DNA of 64,000 nt from Streptomyces klenkii (GCF_003626645.1 NZ_RBAM01000002.1:186001-250000), one strand, 5' to 3'; shown: positions 47,555-55,936, counted from the stretch's first letter. The notes: generated by a model not told the origin, from the letters alone. Numbers and translations are program-made.

Positions 47555-49138
47555 CTATGAGCAGATCTTGTCTGGTTCCGGCACCGTACCGTCCAGCAGG
47601 TAGGCGTCAACTGCCCCCTTGACACACGCATTGCCGCTGTCGTAGGCGCCGTGCCCCTCGCCCCGGTAGGTCAGCTCGACGGCCACGCCCGGACCCAGCT
47701 CCTGCGCCATGTGCTTCGCTCCCCCGTAAGGAGTGGCGGGGTCACCGGTGTTGCCGACGACGAGGACCGGCGCGGAGCCCTTCGCGCTCACGTCGGGCGT
47801 CTGCCACGCGCCCTTCACGGGCCAGCCCGTGCACTGCGTGAGGCTCCAGGCCATGAAGTCCCCGAAGACGGGGGAGGCCTTGCGGAACTCCGGCACGCGC
47901 TGCGCGATCTCGGCTGCGGTGTAGCGCTGCGCGAAGTCCGCGCAGCTGATGGCGTTGAGGGAGGACTGGAGGGTGCTGTAGCGGCCGTCCTGGCCGCGGC
48001 CGTTCATGGCGTCGCCGAGGGAGAGCAGGAGCCGGCCGTCGCCGTTCTCGGCGTCCTCGATGCCCTCGGTCAGGTAATCCCAGAAGTCCTTCGAGTACAG
48101 GGACTGGGCGATGCCGCTGGTCGCGAGGGAGCGGGTCAGGTCGCGGCCCGCCCCGCCGGGGATCGGCTTGTCGCCCAGACGCTTGAGGAGGGCGCTGACC
48201 TGGGGCTCCGTCGGGCAGTTGTCGGACGTCTTCGTACATGCGTCCATGTAGTTGGTGAGCGCCAGCTCGAAGCCCTGGGCCTGGGCGAGGGCACTCTGCA
48301 CGGGGTCCGCGGAGGGGTCCACGACACCGTCGAAGAGTGCGCGGCCGACTTTGTCCGGGAACAAGTGGGCGTAGACGCCGCCGAGTTCCGTCCCGTACGA
48401 CACGCCGAAGTAGTGCAGCTTGGCGTCGCCCAGCACCTCGCGCATCAGGTCCATGTCGCGGGCCGCGTTCTCCGTGCCCACGTACGGGAGGACCTTGCCG
48501 GAGTTGCGCTCGCAGCCGGCCGCGTAGGCCGTCACCCGCTCCACCAGCGCCTTCTGCTGGCTCGGGGTGGCCGGGGCGGCGTCCGCGGCGTAGTACGCGT
48601 CGAGTTGCTTGTCGTCCAGGCAGGTCACGCCGCTGCTGCGGCCCACGCCCCGCGGGTCGAAGCTGACCAGGTCGTAGCGGGTGCGGAGCTTCTTGTAGTC
48701 GTCGGCGAAGGCCGGGAGCGTGGTGATGCCGGAGCCGCCGGGGCCGCCGAAGTTGAAGACGAGCGAGCCGATGCGGTGGGACCGGTCCGTGGCCTTGGCC
48801 CGGATCAGGGCGATGTCGATGGAGTTGGCGTTGCTCCTGGGCTTCGCGTAGTCGAGGGGCGCGTGGAGCGTCGCGCACTCCCAGTCGGGGCCGGGCGCCC
48901 GGCCCGAGGAGCCGCCCTCCGCGGGGGTGGGGGGCGGGCAGGCCTTCCAGGAGAGGGTCTGGCGGGTGGTTTGCGGGTCTTGGGCCTGGGCCTGGGCGGA
49001 TTTTCCGCTGGGGGGTGGGGTGCGGGTTCCGTTGCCCCCGTTGCTGCTTTCTCTGCTTCCCGCGCCTGTGCAAGCCGTCGCCGTTACCGCCAGGAGTGCG
49101 GCGGCGAGCACGCCTCTTGCCCACGCGGATCTGATCAC
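47555..49138 (-). CDS. Secreted S33-type peptidase lipoprotein, copy 2
   Basis: 527 aa, clearly paralogous along its full length to the product at 44682-46259: same lipobox region (TATAC), FNFGGPGGSG, YFGVSYGTELGG, NTGDPATPYGGA, GEGHGAYDSGNAC and C-terminal Cys. The catalytic triad is therefore intact. The Ser/Asn/Gly-rich linker after the lipobox differs. GTG 49136-49138 gives MIRSAWARG; the ribosome site is weak. Its promoter region (49139-49265) consists of six 9-bp repeats. It probably cleaves peptides outside the cell, feeding peptide uptake. Confidence 0.9.
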   Translation of the reverse strand: MIRSAWARGVLAAALLAVTATACTGAGSRESSNGGNGTRTPPPSGKSAQAQAQDPQTTRQTLSWKACPPPTPAEGGSSGRAPGPDWECATLHAPLDYAKPRSNANSIDIALIRAKATDRSHRIGSLVFNFGGPGGSGITTLPAFADDYKKLRTRYDLVSFDPRGVGRSSGVTCLDDKQLDAYYAADAAPATPSQQKALVERVTAYAAGCERNSGKVLPYVGTENAARDMDLMREVLGDAKLHYFGVSYGTELGGVYAHLFPDKVGRALFDGVVDPSADPVQSALAQAQGFELALTNYMDACTKTSDNCPTEPQVSALLKRLGDKPIPGGAGRDLTRSLATSGIAQSLYSKDFWDYLTEGIEDAENGDGRLLLSLGDAMNGRGQDGRYSTLQSSLNAISCADFAQRYTAAEIAQRVPEFRKASPVFGDFMAWSLTQCTGWPVKGAWQTPDVSAKGSAPVLVVGNTGDPATPYGGAKHMAQELGPGVAVELTYRGEGHGAYDSGNACVKGAVDAYLLDGTVPEPDKICS

Positions 49139-49191
49139 TCGTTCATCGTCCGGGGCGGGGTGGGTTGGTGCGCGCGGGGTGGGGCGTACGG

Positions 49192-49246
49192 GTTAATCGG
49201 GGTACTCGGGTTGATCGGGTCGATCGGGGTTGATCGGGTTGCTCGG
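49192..49246. repeat. Six 9-bp repeats upstream of peptidase copy 2
   Basis: Degenerate GTTGATCGG units at 49192, 49201, 49210, 49219, 49229 and 49238 (one extra G between the fourth and fifth). They fill the gap between the modBC stop and the peptidase start. Confidence 0.75.
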
Positions 49247-49265
49247 GGAGTTTGTGGTTAACCCC

Positions 49266-51245
49266 CTACAGGGGGACGAATGTGATCTCCGTGGCCTTGA
49301 CGCTCACCCACACCGGTGTGCCCTCCGACAGCTTCAGCTCGGCCGCGGCGGCCGGAGTGATCTCCGCTACGACGTCCGGCTCGCCCGACACGATCACGCG
49401 GAGGCGGCCGCCGTGCGCCGTGATCTCCCGGACCGTGCCCTCCCAGACGTTGCGGGGGCTCCCCGCGGTGGGAGGCTCGGCGTGGAGGGAGACCGCCTCC
49501 GGGCCGACGACGGCCAGGCCCGTCGCGGTGGTGTGCGGGTCCGCGGTGACGAGGCTTGCGCCCGCGTCCAGGAGGAGGGTTCCTTCCGGCGTGGACGTGC
49601 CCCGCCACGCGTTCCGGCCCAGCATGCGGGCCACCCAGGGGGAGCGGGGGTGGCGGGTCAGCTCGGCGGGCGTCGCGTACTGGACCGTCGCCCCGTCCTC
49701 CAGCACGAGGATCCGGTCGGCCAGGGAGACCGCCTCCACGGGGTCGTGGGTCACGATCAGGCAGACGCCCGGGAAGTCCGCGAGGTGGGTGCGGAGGGTG
49801 TGCCGGACCGCGGAGCGGGTCGACTGGTCGAGGGCGGCCAGGGGCTCGTCCAGGAGGAGCAGGCGGGGGCGGGCCGCGAGGGCCCTGGCCAGGGCCACGC
49901 GCTGGGCCTGGCCGCCGCTGAGGCTGCCGGGCTTGCGGTGCGCCAGGTCGCCTATGCCCAGGCGGGTCAGCCAGTGCCGGGCCTGGGCGTGGGCTTCGCT
50001 TTTGGGGACGCCCTGGGCGCGGAGGCCGTAGGCGGTGTTGGCGAGGGTGGTGAGATGGGGGAAGAGGGCGGTGTCCTGGGGGACCCAGGAGATGTGGCGG
50101 CGGTGGGGTGGCTCTTGGGCTACGTCCTTGTCGCCCAGGTGCAGGGGGGTTGCCGCGGCGCGGTCCGTCAGGCCCAGGAGGGCTCGGAGGAGGGTTGTCT
50201 TGCCTGCGCCGTTCGGGCCTACTACGGCGATGGTGGTGCCGGGTTGTGCGCTTAGCGTGGTGTTCGTGGCGCCGGTGACTGTGGTGCGCAGGGGGTGCGG
50301 GGTGGGGGCGGGGCCGGGGTGGCCGGAGCCCTCCGGGGCTGCATGATTTACGGCCCCCGTTCGTCGTTCCGGGCCCCCGGAGCCTTGCCGCAAATCACTC
50401 CCCCAGCTACCGCTGGGGGTGCCCCCAACGCCCCTTGCCGGGCCCCGGCCACCCCGGCCCCGCCCCGCCGTTCGCGTCTGCAGCCAGTGGCCCCTGAGCG
50501 CCAGGAGTACTGCTGTGGCGATGAGTAGGAGGAGCAGCGACACCGCTGTGGCGCCCTCCGGGTCCTCTTGGAGGAGTAGGTAGACCTGGAGGGGCAGTGT
50601 TTGTGTTTCGCCCGGGAGGTTTCCCGCGAAGGTGATCGTCGCGCCGAACTCGCCCAGCGCGCGGGCCCAGGTGAGCGCCGCCCCTGCGATCAGGCCCGGG
50701 GCCACCATGGGGAGCGTGATCGTGCGGAAGACGCGGAGAGGCGTTGCCCCCAGGGAAGTTGCTGTCTCCTCGTAGCGGGGGTTGAGGCCGGCCAGGGCGC
50801 CTTCCAGGCTGATCACCAGGAACGGCATCGCTACGAAGGACGACGCCACTACTGCGCCCGCTGTGGAGAACGGGAGCGTGATGCCCAGCGATTCCAGAGC
50901 CGGGCCCAGGATTCCCCGGCGGCCGTAGCCCTGGAGCAGGGCCACTCCCGCCACCGTGGGCGGAAGCACCATCGGCAGCATCACCAGGCAGCGGATGAGC
51001 GATTTGCCGCGGAAGTTCACCCGGGCCAGGAGCCAGGCCAGCGGGACGCCCATGATCAGGGAGAGGCCCAGGGCCCAGGCCGAGACCCAGAGGGAGAGGG
51101 TCAGGGCCTCCGTTGCTGCGTGTGACGTCAGGCGCGTCGGCAGCGTGTTCCACGGCGTGCGCGCCAAGATGCCCGCCAGTGGCAGGAAAAGGAACGCCAC
51201 TGCCGCTGTTGCGGGCAGCGCCAGCGTCAGTGGCGTCTTCTTCAC
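49266..51245 (-). CDS. modBC: Fused molybdate ABC permease-ATPase (ModB-ModC)
   Basis: 659 aa. Residues 1-255 are a ModB/CysT permease with about six helices and the loop EETATSLGATPLRVFRTITLP. After a 60-residue Gly/Pro/Arg linker, residues 315-659 are an ABC ATPase: Walker A GPNGAGKTT, signature LSGGQAQRVAL, LLDEPLAALD, VTHDPVEAVSLAD, and a C-terminal TOBE-like domain (GTVREITAHGGRLRVIV). GTG 51243-51245 overlaps the modA stop. Classical systems have separate ModB and ModC. The linker DNA includes a streptomycete hairpin repeat (50400-50419). It imports molybdate or tungstate. Confidence 0.88.
   Translation of the reverse strand: MKKTPLTLALPATAAVAFLFLPLAGILARTPWNTLPTRLTSHAATEALTLSLWVSAWALGLSLIMGVPLAWLLARVNFRGKSLIRCLVMLPMVLPPTVAGVALLQGYGRRGILGPALESLGITLPFSTAGAVVASSFVAMPFLVISLEGALAGLNPRYEETATSLGATPLRVFRTITLPMVAPGLIAGAALTWARALGEFGATITFAGNLPGETQTLPLQVYLLLQEDPEGATAVSLLLLLIATAVLLALRGHWLQTRTAGRGRGGRGPARGVGGTPSGSWGSDLRQGSGGPERRTGAVNHAAPEGSGHPGPAPTPHPLRTTVTGATNTTLSAQPGTTIAVVGPNGAGKTTLLRALLGLTDRAAATPLHLGDKDVAQEPPHRRHISWVPQDTALFPHLTTLANTAYGLRAQGVPKSEAHAQARHWLTRLGIGDLAHRKPGSLSGGQAQRVALARALAARPRLLLLDEPLAALDQSTRSAVRHTLRTHLADFPGVCLIVTHDPVEAVSLADRILVLEDGATVQYATPAELTRHPRSPWVARMLGRNAWRGTSTPEGTLLLDAGASLVTADPHTTATGLAVVGPEAVSLHAEPPTAGSPRNVWEGTVREITAHGGRLRVIVSGEPDVVAEITPAAAAELKLSEGTPVWVSVKATEITFVPL
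50400..50419. repeat. Short hairpin repeat inside the modBC linker
   Basis: CCCCCAGC-TACC-GCTGGGGG, a palindrome I recognise as a dispersed streptomycete intergenic element, here inside a coding frame. Confidence 0.65.
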
Positions 51246-52003
51246 GGCTGCTGGAAGCCCGCCTCACGGAGCAGCTTCCGGGCCCCGTCCGTGCTCAGCC
51301 ACTTCACGAAGTCGGCTGCCTGTGCCGTGTGCTTGGAGCTCTTGAGCGTTGCCGCGGGGTACGACGCCACCGCGTTCTGGTCGTCCGGGATCGTCGTGGT
51401 GGCCACCTTGTTCTTGGCCGTCGTCGCGTCCGTCACGTAGACGATCCCCGCGTCCGCCTCGCCCAGGCTCACCTTGCTCAGGACCGCCCGCACGCTGGGC
51501 TCCTGCGACACCGGCTTGACGGTGACGTGCTGCTGGTCCAGGACCTTCTTGCTGTAGCGGCCCACCGGGACCTCGGGTGCCGCCAGGACGACCTTGAGGT
51601 CGTCGCGCGAGAGGTCCGAGAGGGACTTGATGTGCTTGGGGTTGTCCTTGGCCGTGGCGATGGTCAGCCGGTTCTTCGCGATGACGGTGGGGGCGCCCGT
51701 GTCCTTCTTGAGGTCGTCCATCGTCTTCGTGTCGGCCGTCACCAGAGCGTCCGCAGGCGCGCCCTGGCGCACCTGCGCCGCCAGCTCCTGGGAGCCCGCG
51801 AAGGAGAACGTGACCTTGGTGTCCGGGTGCTCCTTCTCGTAGGCCGCGCCCGCTTGTTTGAAGACGTCCGTCAGGGAGGCCGCCGCCAGGACGGTGATGG
51901 TGGTGGGTTCCTCGGCGTCGCTCTTCTTCTCGCTGTCGCAGGCCGCGAGGAGCGGGACCAGCAAGGCGCCGGCCAGGAGGGGCAGGAAGCGGCGAGTGTG
52001 CAT
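51242..52003 (-). CDS. modA: Molybdate-binding lipoprotein ModA
   Basis: 253 aa. The lipobox is LLAAC with Cys near residue 20. The ModA fold is clear: ITVLAAASLTDVFKQAG at the mature N-terminus, FSFAGSQELAAQVRQGAPAD for the oxyanion site, then VPVGRYSKKVL and EADAGIVYVTDA. It captures molybdate (or tungstate) outside the membrane for the ModBC transporter. ATG 52001-52003 has GGAG spaced 5 nt. Its stop overlaps the modBC start (GTGA). It follows the HTH-TOBE gene by 13 bp, forming one operon. Confidence 0.93.
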   Translation of the reverse strand: MHTRRFLPLLAGALLVPLLAACDSEKKSDAEEPTTITVLAAASLTDVFKQAGAAYEKEHPDTKVTFSFAGSQELAAQVRQGAPADALVTADTKTMDDLKKDTGAPTVIAKNRLTIATAKDNPKHIKSLSDLSRDDLKVVLAAPEVPVGRYSKKVLDQQHVTVKPVSQEPSVRAVLSKVSLGEADAGIVYVTDATTAKNKVATTTIPDDQNAVASYPAATLKSSKHTAQAADFVKWLSTDGARKLLREAGFQQP

Positions 52004-52016
52004 CGGTTCTCCGTGG

Positions 52017-52409
52017 TCAGGTGCGGTCGATGTGCACATTGGTGGCCTTCACCCGGGCCACCGCCTCCATCCCGACCGCCAGGCCGAGCTCGTCGACGGC
52101 CTCGCGCGTCAGGAGCGAGACCAGCCGGTGCGGGCCGGCCTGGACCTCGACCTGGGCGGCCACGTCGCCGAGCTTGACCGCGGTGATGATGCCGGGGAAG
52201 GCGTTGCGGGCACTGGTGTACGCGTCCTCGCCGTCGGCCGCCTCCGCCGCGAGGGACACCGAGAACGCGGCCAGGTCGGCCCCGTCGATGTGCCGCTTCC
52301 CCGCCTCGTCGCGCCGCGTCGGTATCCGGCCCGCATCGGCCCACCGCCGGACGGTGTCCGCGCTGACCCCTAGCAACTTGGCCGCGCGGCCGATGGTGTA
52401 AGAACGCAT
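52017..52409 (-). CDS. HTH-TOBE molybdate-responsive regulator
   Basis: 130 aa. An excisionase/MerR-like helix-turn-helix (SYTIGRAAKLLGVSADTVRRW, as two pieces within residues 3-24) with wing AGRIPTRRDEAGKRHID, then a single TOBE/Mop domain (ARNAFPGIITAVKLGDVAAQ; GPHRLVSLLTREAVDELGL) that binds molybdate. It is smaller than ModE and uses another DNA-binding domain, but likely controls the mod operon it heads. ATG 52407-52409 is 7 nt from a -10 element, with no ribosome site, so the operon mRNA is probably leaderless; GTG 52418 is an alternative. Confidence 0.88.
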   Translation of the reverse strand: MRSYTIGRAAKLLGVSADTVRRWADAGRIPTRRDEAGKRHIDGADLAAFSVSLAAEAADGEDAYTSARNAFPGIITAVKLGDVAAQVEVQAGPHRLVSLLTREAVDELGLAVGMEAVARVKATNVHIDRT

Positions 52410-52416
52410 ATGCGGC

Positions 52417-52446
52417 ACGTTAAGGGTGTGTGGCTCGCATTTGCAA
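52417..52446 (-). promoter_or_regulatory. Promoter of the molybdate operon
   Basis: On the minus strand TTGCAA (52441-52446), an 18-nt spacer and TAACGT (52417-52422), ending 7 nt before the ATG of the HTH-TOBE gene. This is a good principal-sigma promoter for a leaderless mRNA. Confidence 0.6.
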
Positions 52447-52483
52447 GGTTTGGTCGGGGCGCTCGTTGGTAGGTGCCGTGGTC

Positions 52484-52535
52484 CGGCTTTGAGCCGTCCG
52501 GCGATTGAGGACCGGGCTCCGGGGCGGAGCCCCGG
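52484..52535. repeat. Streptomycete intergenic repeat with hairpin
   Basis: The GAGCCGTCCGGCGATTGAGG stretch followed by the GGGCTCC-GGGGC-GGAGCCC hairpin matches the dispersed element often found between Streptomyces genes. It lies beside the stop of the flippase-like gene and may serve as its terminator. Confidence 0.65.
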
Positions 52536-52536
52536 A

Positions 52537-55212
52537 TCAGATCGCTCCCTTGCGGGTCAGGTGCGTGAACGACAGCCAACCCGGCAGCACCGGCAGCCAC
52601 AGCGTCATCAGGCGGAAGAGCAGCACCGCCGGCGTGCCCTGTTCCGCCGGGAGTCCGGCCACCGTCAGCGCCGCCGTGAGGGCCAGCTCCACCGCGCCCA
52701 CGCCGCCCGGCGTCGGCGCCGCCGACCCCAGCGCGTTCGCGGTCAGGAACACCACCGCGATGCTCGCGTAGCTCAGCTCGCCGCCGAACGCGCGGATCGC
52801 CGCGTCCAGGCACATGACGTTCGCCGCCGTCAGCAGCAGCATGCCGCCGATGCCCGAGACCAGCTTCTGCGGGCGCTGCATCACGTCCAGCATGCGCGGG
52901 ACGACGCCCGCGAACAGCGACCGGACGCGGGTCGACACGAACTTCCGCAGGACCGGGATCGCCGCCACGACGAGCACGAGCACGGCGGCCGTCAGGAGGC
53001 CGCCGATGACCGTGCGGGAGGGGCCGAGGGACGAGCTGCGCTCCGTGCCGGTGACGTAGCCGAAGGACAGCAGCAGCAGGATGTGGCAGGCCAGGCCGAA
53101 CAGCTGGGACGCGCCCACGCTCGCCACCGCCAGGCCCGGGCGGACGCCCGAGCGCTGGAGGAAGCGGGTGTTCAGGGCCACGCCGCCGACCGCCGCGGGA
53201 GCCACGAGCTTGACGAACGAGCCGGCCACCTGGGCCAGCACCGTGCGGCCGAAGCCCACCTTCTCGGGCACGAAGCCCAGCAGGCTCATCGCCGCGGCGA
53301 CGTAGGTGAGCGCCTGGAAGGCCACCGCGACCGCCACCCACCACCAGTCCGCCTTCTCGACGAGATCGCCGAACTGCACGTGGGTGAGCTGCGACAGCAG
53401 GAAGTACGCGGCGAAGGCGCCCGCGACGAAGCTGATGAGGGTGCGCGGCTTGATGCGCTCCAGGCGGACGGGCTCTATCGGGGCCTGGGGGCGGATGAGG
53501 AGGACCTGGCGGCGGATCTGGGCCAGCAGGTCCTCTTCGCGGGCCTCTTCCAGCGCCTCGTCCATGGCGCGCTTCTCGGCCTGCCGCTCCGCCTTGAGGG
53601 CCTTGCGGTCGCTGACGGACTCCTTGGCCTCCTTGACGGCCGCCGCGGCCTCCAGGACCTTCTCGCGCTCGCGCTGGGCCCGCTCGCGGGCGAGCTGGCG
53701 CAGCGTCGCCCGGCTGGTGCGGGTGAGGGCGATGGGCTGGAGGAGCGGGAGGCTGTCGGCGATCGCGTCGGGGCCGAGGACGGCCACGCCGGTGGCCACG
53801 GCGCGCTCGGCGCCCACCCGCAGGCCGAGCGTGACGAGGAGCTGGGCCACGTCCATGCGCAGGACGAGGTCGCCGGCCGCGATCTCGCCGCCGCGCAGGT
53901 CGGTCAGGACCACGTTGCCGGAACGATCCACCAGCAGGGCGTCGCCGTCGAGCCTGCGGTGCGCGATGCGGCGCGACTGCAAGGCGTGCACCTGGCGCCA
54001 CGCGCCCGCCATGAGCTCGTCGGTGATCTCCTCGGTGGGTACCTGGCCGAGGGGGCGGCCGCCGATGTGCTCGTAGACGAGCATCACGGCGTCCGGGCCC
54101 AGCTCGGAGGTGGCGATCAGCTTGGGGGCGTTGGCGCCCGCGGCGATGGCCGCGTAGGCCAGCAGCGCCTCCTGCTCCAGGGCCTGGCGCAGGGACTGGA
54201 GGCTGCGGCGCTGGGTGATGCCCCGCAGGGCCAGGCGCTGCCAGACGCGGTAGAAGAAGCCCTGCGCCTGCTGCTCGCGGTCGACGACCGTGACGTCCAG
54301 GGGCGGGCCGTCCTCCAGGGTGACGATGTAGCGGCGGCCCCGGTCGTGCGGCTCGGTGTCGTCCGTGCCGTCCTCGGTGCGCAGCGCGGTGACCGGCTTG
54401 AAGCCGACGCGCCGCAGGCCCGTCAGCAGGTGCCGGCCCGTGGGGCGGACGTTGGGGGAGCCGACGGCGTACAGCGTGCCGTAGGCGACCGTCCAGCCGA
54501 TCAGGACGGTGGTGACGATCGAGAACGGCGTCGTGTAGCCGTTGACCAGGACGGCGAACGCGTCCAGGAGGAGCACCGCCCACATGGCCACGCGCCAGCG
54601 GGGGCGGTGGGACATGCCCACGGCCGTCATGTAGGCGATGACCGGCGCCAGATAGCCGTGCACGGGGTCGGTGAGGCCGCCCGTGGGGGCCTGCTGGGTC
54701 AGGGCGTCCCGGATCGACCCCGGGGCCGACCGGGCGACCCACAGGTCGGTGGCCAGCGACACGCCGTGCGCGAGCACGGCGGCCAGCACGCCGTCGGCGA
54801 TGCGCAGCCCGTCCCGTTTGATCAGCCGCTCAATGGCGAAGGCCACGGGGACGATGAAGATGGCGATGTTGGCCGCGAGGCCCGCGAAGCTCGCCAGCAG
54901 CTGCGGGGCGCGCCCCGTGCTCTCCTTGATGTCCTGTTCGAGGCCCGTGGTGGTGCCGTGGGCGAAGGCCGCGAGCGCCAGGACGAGGGCGATGCCGACG
55001 ATGCCGAGGAAGAGCCGCACCAGGTCGGCCGGGCGGTGCACGCGGGCGGGCAGCAGGGGCTCATCTCCGGAGACCCGGTCGATGTGCGCCTCCCCGTCCG
55101 CGCAGTCGTAGCCGGGCTCCCCGGGCGCGGGCAGCGCTCGGGGAGCGCGGTCCTTGTCAGGAGGCTCCGCGCCCTGCTGCCGGTCCTTCTCTTCTTCTTG
55201 GTCTCGTATCAC
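52537..55212 (-). CDS. Lysylphosphatidylglycerol-synthase-type flippase-domain protein with kinase-like insert
   Basis: 891 aa in three parts. Residues 65-290: about six membrane helices. Residues 290-560: a cytoplasmic domain resembling atypical kinases (MLVYEHIGGRPLGQ hinge, IAHRRLDGDALLVD catalytic-loop-like, VVLTDLRGG in place of DFG), then a Lys/Glu coiled coil. Residues 600-890: an LPG_synthase_TM/UPF0104 domain (APAAVGGVALNTRFLQRSG; APTPGGVGAVELALT) with about seven helices. No MprF aminoacyl-transferase domain is present, so lipid lysylation is unlikely; a lipid or polyprenyl flippase controlled by phosphorylation is plausible. GTG 55210-55212. Confidence 0.85.
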   Translation of the reverse strand: MIRDQEEEKDRQQGAEPPDKDRAPRALPAPGEPGYDCADGEAHIDRVSGDEPLLPARVHRPADLVRLFLGIVGIALVLALAAFAHGTTTGLEQDIKESTGRAPQLLASFAGLAANIAIFIVPVAFAIERLIKRDGLRIADGVLAAVLAHGVSLATDLWVARSAPGSIRDALTQQAPTGGLTDPVHGYLAPVIAYMTAVGMSHRPRWRVAMWAVLLLDAFAVLVNGYTTPFSIVTTVLIGWTVAYGTLYAVGSPNVRPTGRHLLTGLRRVGFKPVTALRTEDGTDDTEPHDRGRRYIVTLEDGPPLDVTVVDREQQAQGFFYRVWQRLALRGITQRRSLQSLRQALEQEALLAYAAIAAGANAPKLIATSELGPDAVMLVYEHIGGRPLGQVPTEEITDELMAGAWRQVHALQSRRIAHRRLDGDALLVDRSGNVVLTDLRGGEIAAGDLVLRMDVAQLLVTLGLRVGAERAVATGVAVLGPDAIADSLPLLQPIALTRTSRATLRQLARERAQREREKVLEAAAAVKEAKESVSDRKALKAERQAEKRAMDEALEEAREEDLLAQIRRQVLLIRPQAPIEPVRLERIKPRTLISFVAGAFAAYFLLSQLTHVQFGDLVEKADWWWVAVAVAFQALTYVAAAMSLLGFVPEKVGFGRTVLAQVAGSFVKLVAPAAVGGVALNTRFLQRSGVRPGLAVASVGASQLFGLACHILLLLSFGYVTGTERSSSLGPSRTVIGGLLTAAVLVLVVAAIPVLRKFVSTRVRSLFAGVVPRMLDVMQRPQKLVSGIGGMLLLTAANVMCLDAAIRAFGGELSYASIAVVFLTANALGSAAPTPGGVGAVELALTAALTVAGLPAEQGTPAVLLFRLMTLWLPVLPGWLSFTHLTRKGAI

Positions 55213-55373
55213 CTGTCACCGCCCGGAAGATGGTGGCACGGCCCCACCGGGCGAGGGGGCATCAGGGTGCAATTCGGGGGCGCGGACTCCGGATCGTACG
55301 CCCTGTGGTGCGAATGCGCACTCTGAGTGACCGGGGGTAGGTGCTGTCGGTGGTGTGCGGCACCATGGACCGG

Positions 55374-55733
55374 ATGAGCGAGGACGATGAGCTCCCCGAG
55401 TACGCGGAGCGGGTGCTGGAGGTCGCCGAGCGGATCCCACCCGGCCGGGTGATGACCTACGGGGACGTCGCCGAGTGGCTGGGGGAGGGCGGGCCCCGGC
55501 AGGTCGGGCGCGTCATGGCGCTCTACGGCGGCGCCGTGCCCTGGTGGCGCGTCGTCCGCGCGGACGGCGTCCTGCTGCCCGGACACGAGCTGCGGGCCCT
55601 CGCCCACTACCGCGAGGAGGGCACGCCGCTGCGCGAGGCCGGGCGCGCGGCCGAGGGGCACGTGCCCCGGCTCGCGATGATCCGCGCCCGCTGGGACGGC
55701 TGCGGCCCGGAGAGTGTGACTCCGCACACCTGA
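55374..55733 (+). CDS. Alkyltransferase-like (ATL) DNA-damage sensor protein
   Basis: A 119-aa protein of the MGMT/Ogt DNA-binding domain family: VAERIPPGRVMTYGDVAEWLG, GRVMALYGGAVPWWRVVRADG, LLPGHELRALAHYREEG. The acceptor PCHR of true alkyltransferases is replaced by PWWR, so it cannot take the alkyl group; such ATL proteins bind O6-alkylguanine and recruit nucleotide excision repair. ATG 55374 is chosen; ATG 55365 and GTG 55341 are in frame. The Mycobacterium homologue (Rv3204) is likewise near the adnAB genes. It diverges from the flippase-like gene. Confidence 0.87.
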   Translation: MSEDDELPEYAERVLEVAERIPPGRVMTYGDVAEWLGEGGPRQVGRVMALYGGAVPWWRVVRADGVLLPGHELRALAHYREEGTPLREAGRAAEGHVPRLAMIRARWDGCGPESVTPHT

Positions 55734-55746
55734 CGGTTTTCCCCGG

Positions 55747-55798
55747 CCACGGTGTGACCGGTCCAGGACCGCTCTCACCCGAACGGGTGAGACCGTGG
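55747..55798. terminator. Branched hairpin structure after the ATL gene
   Basis: Outer arms CCACGGT (55747-55753) and ACCGTGG (55792-55798) enclose CGGTCC/GGACCG (55759-55771) and CTCACCC-GAAC-GGGTGAG (55774-55791), giving a three-way junction. It begins 14 bp past the stop, so a terminator is the simplest reading. Confidence 0.5.
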
Positions 55799-55936
55799 AA
55801 GCCGTGCGCCGACTCCCGGGACGCCCTGCGCCCCGGCCGCCGCCTGGCGTAGCGTCGGGAACCGCCGTCACTCCCCGGCCCCCGCGCCCGCACGGCCGCA
55901 CGACTCCCCGCACCCCCACCAGGACCGGCAACCCAC

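Noticed and set aside
52537..55212. MprF-type lysylphosphatidylglycerol synthase
   Set aside because: The membrane domain is of that family, but the C-terminal aminoacyl-transferase domain is absent.
52426..55326. 966-codon antisense frame opposite the flippase-like gene
   Set aside because: No domain pattern, unlike the membrane protein on the minus strand; shadow frame.
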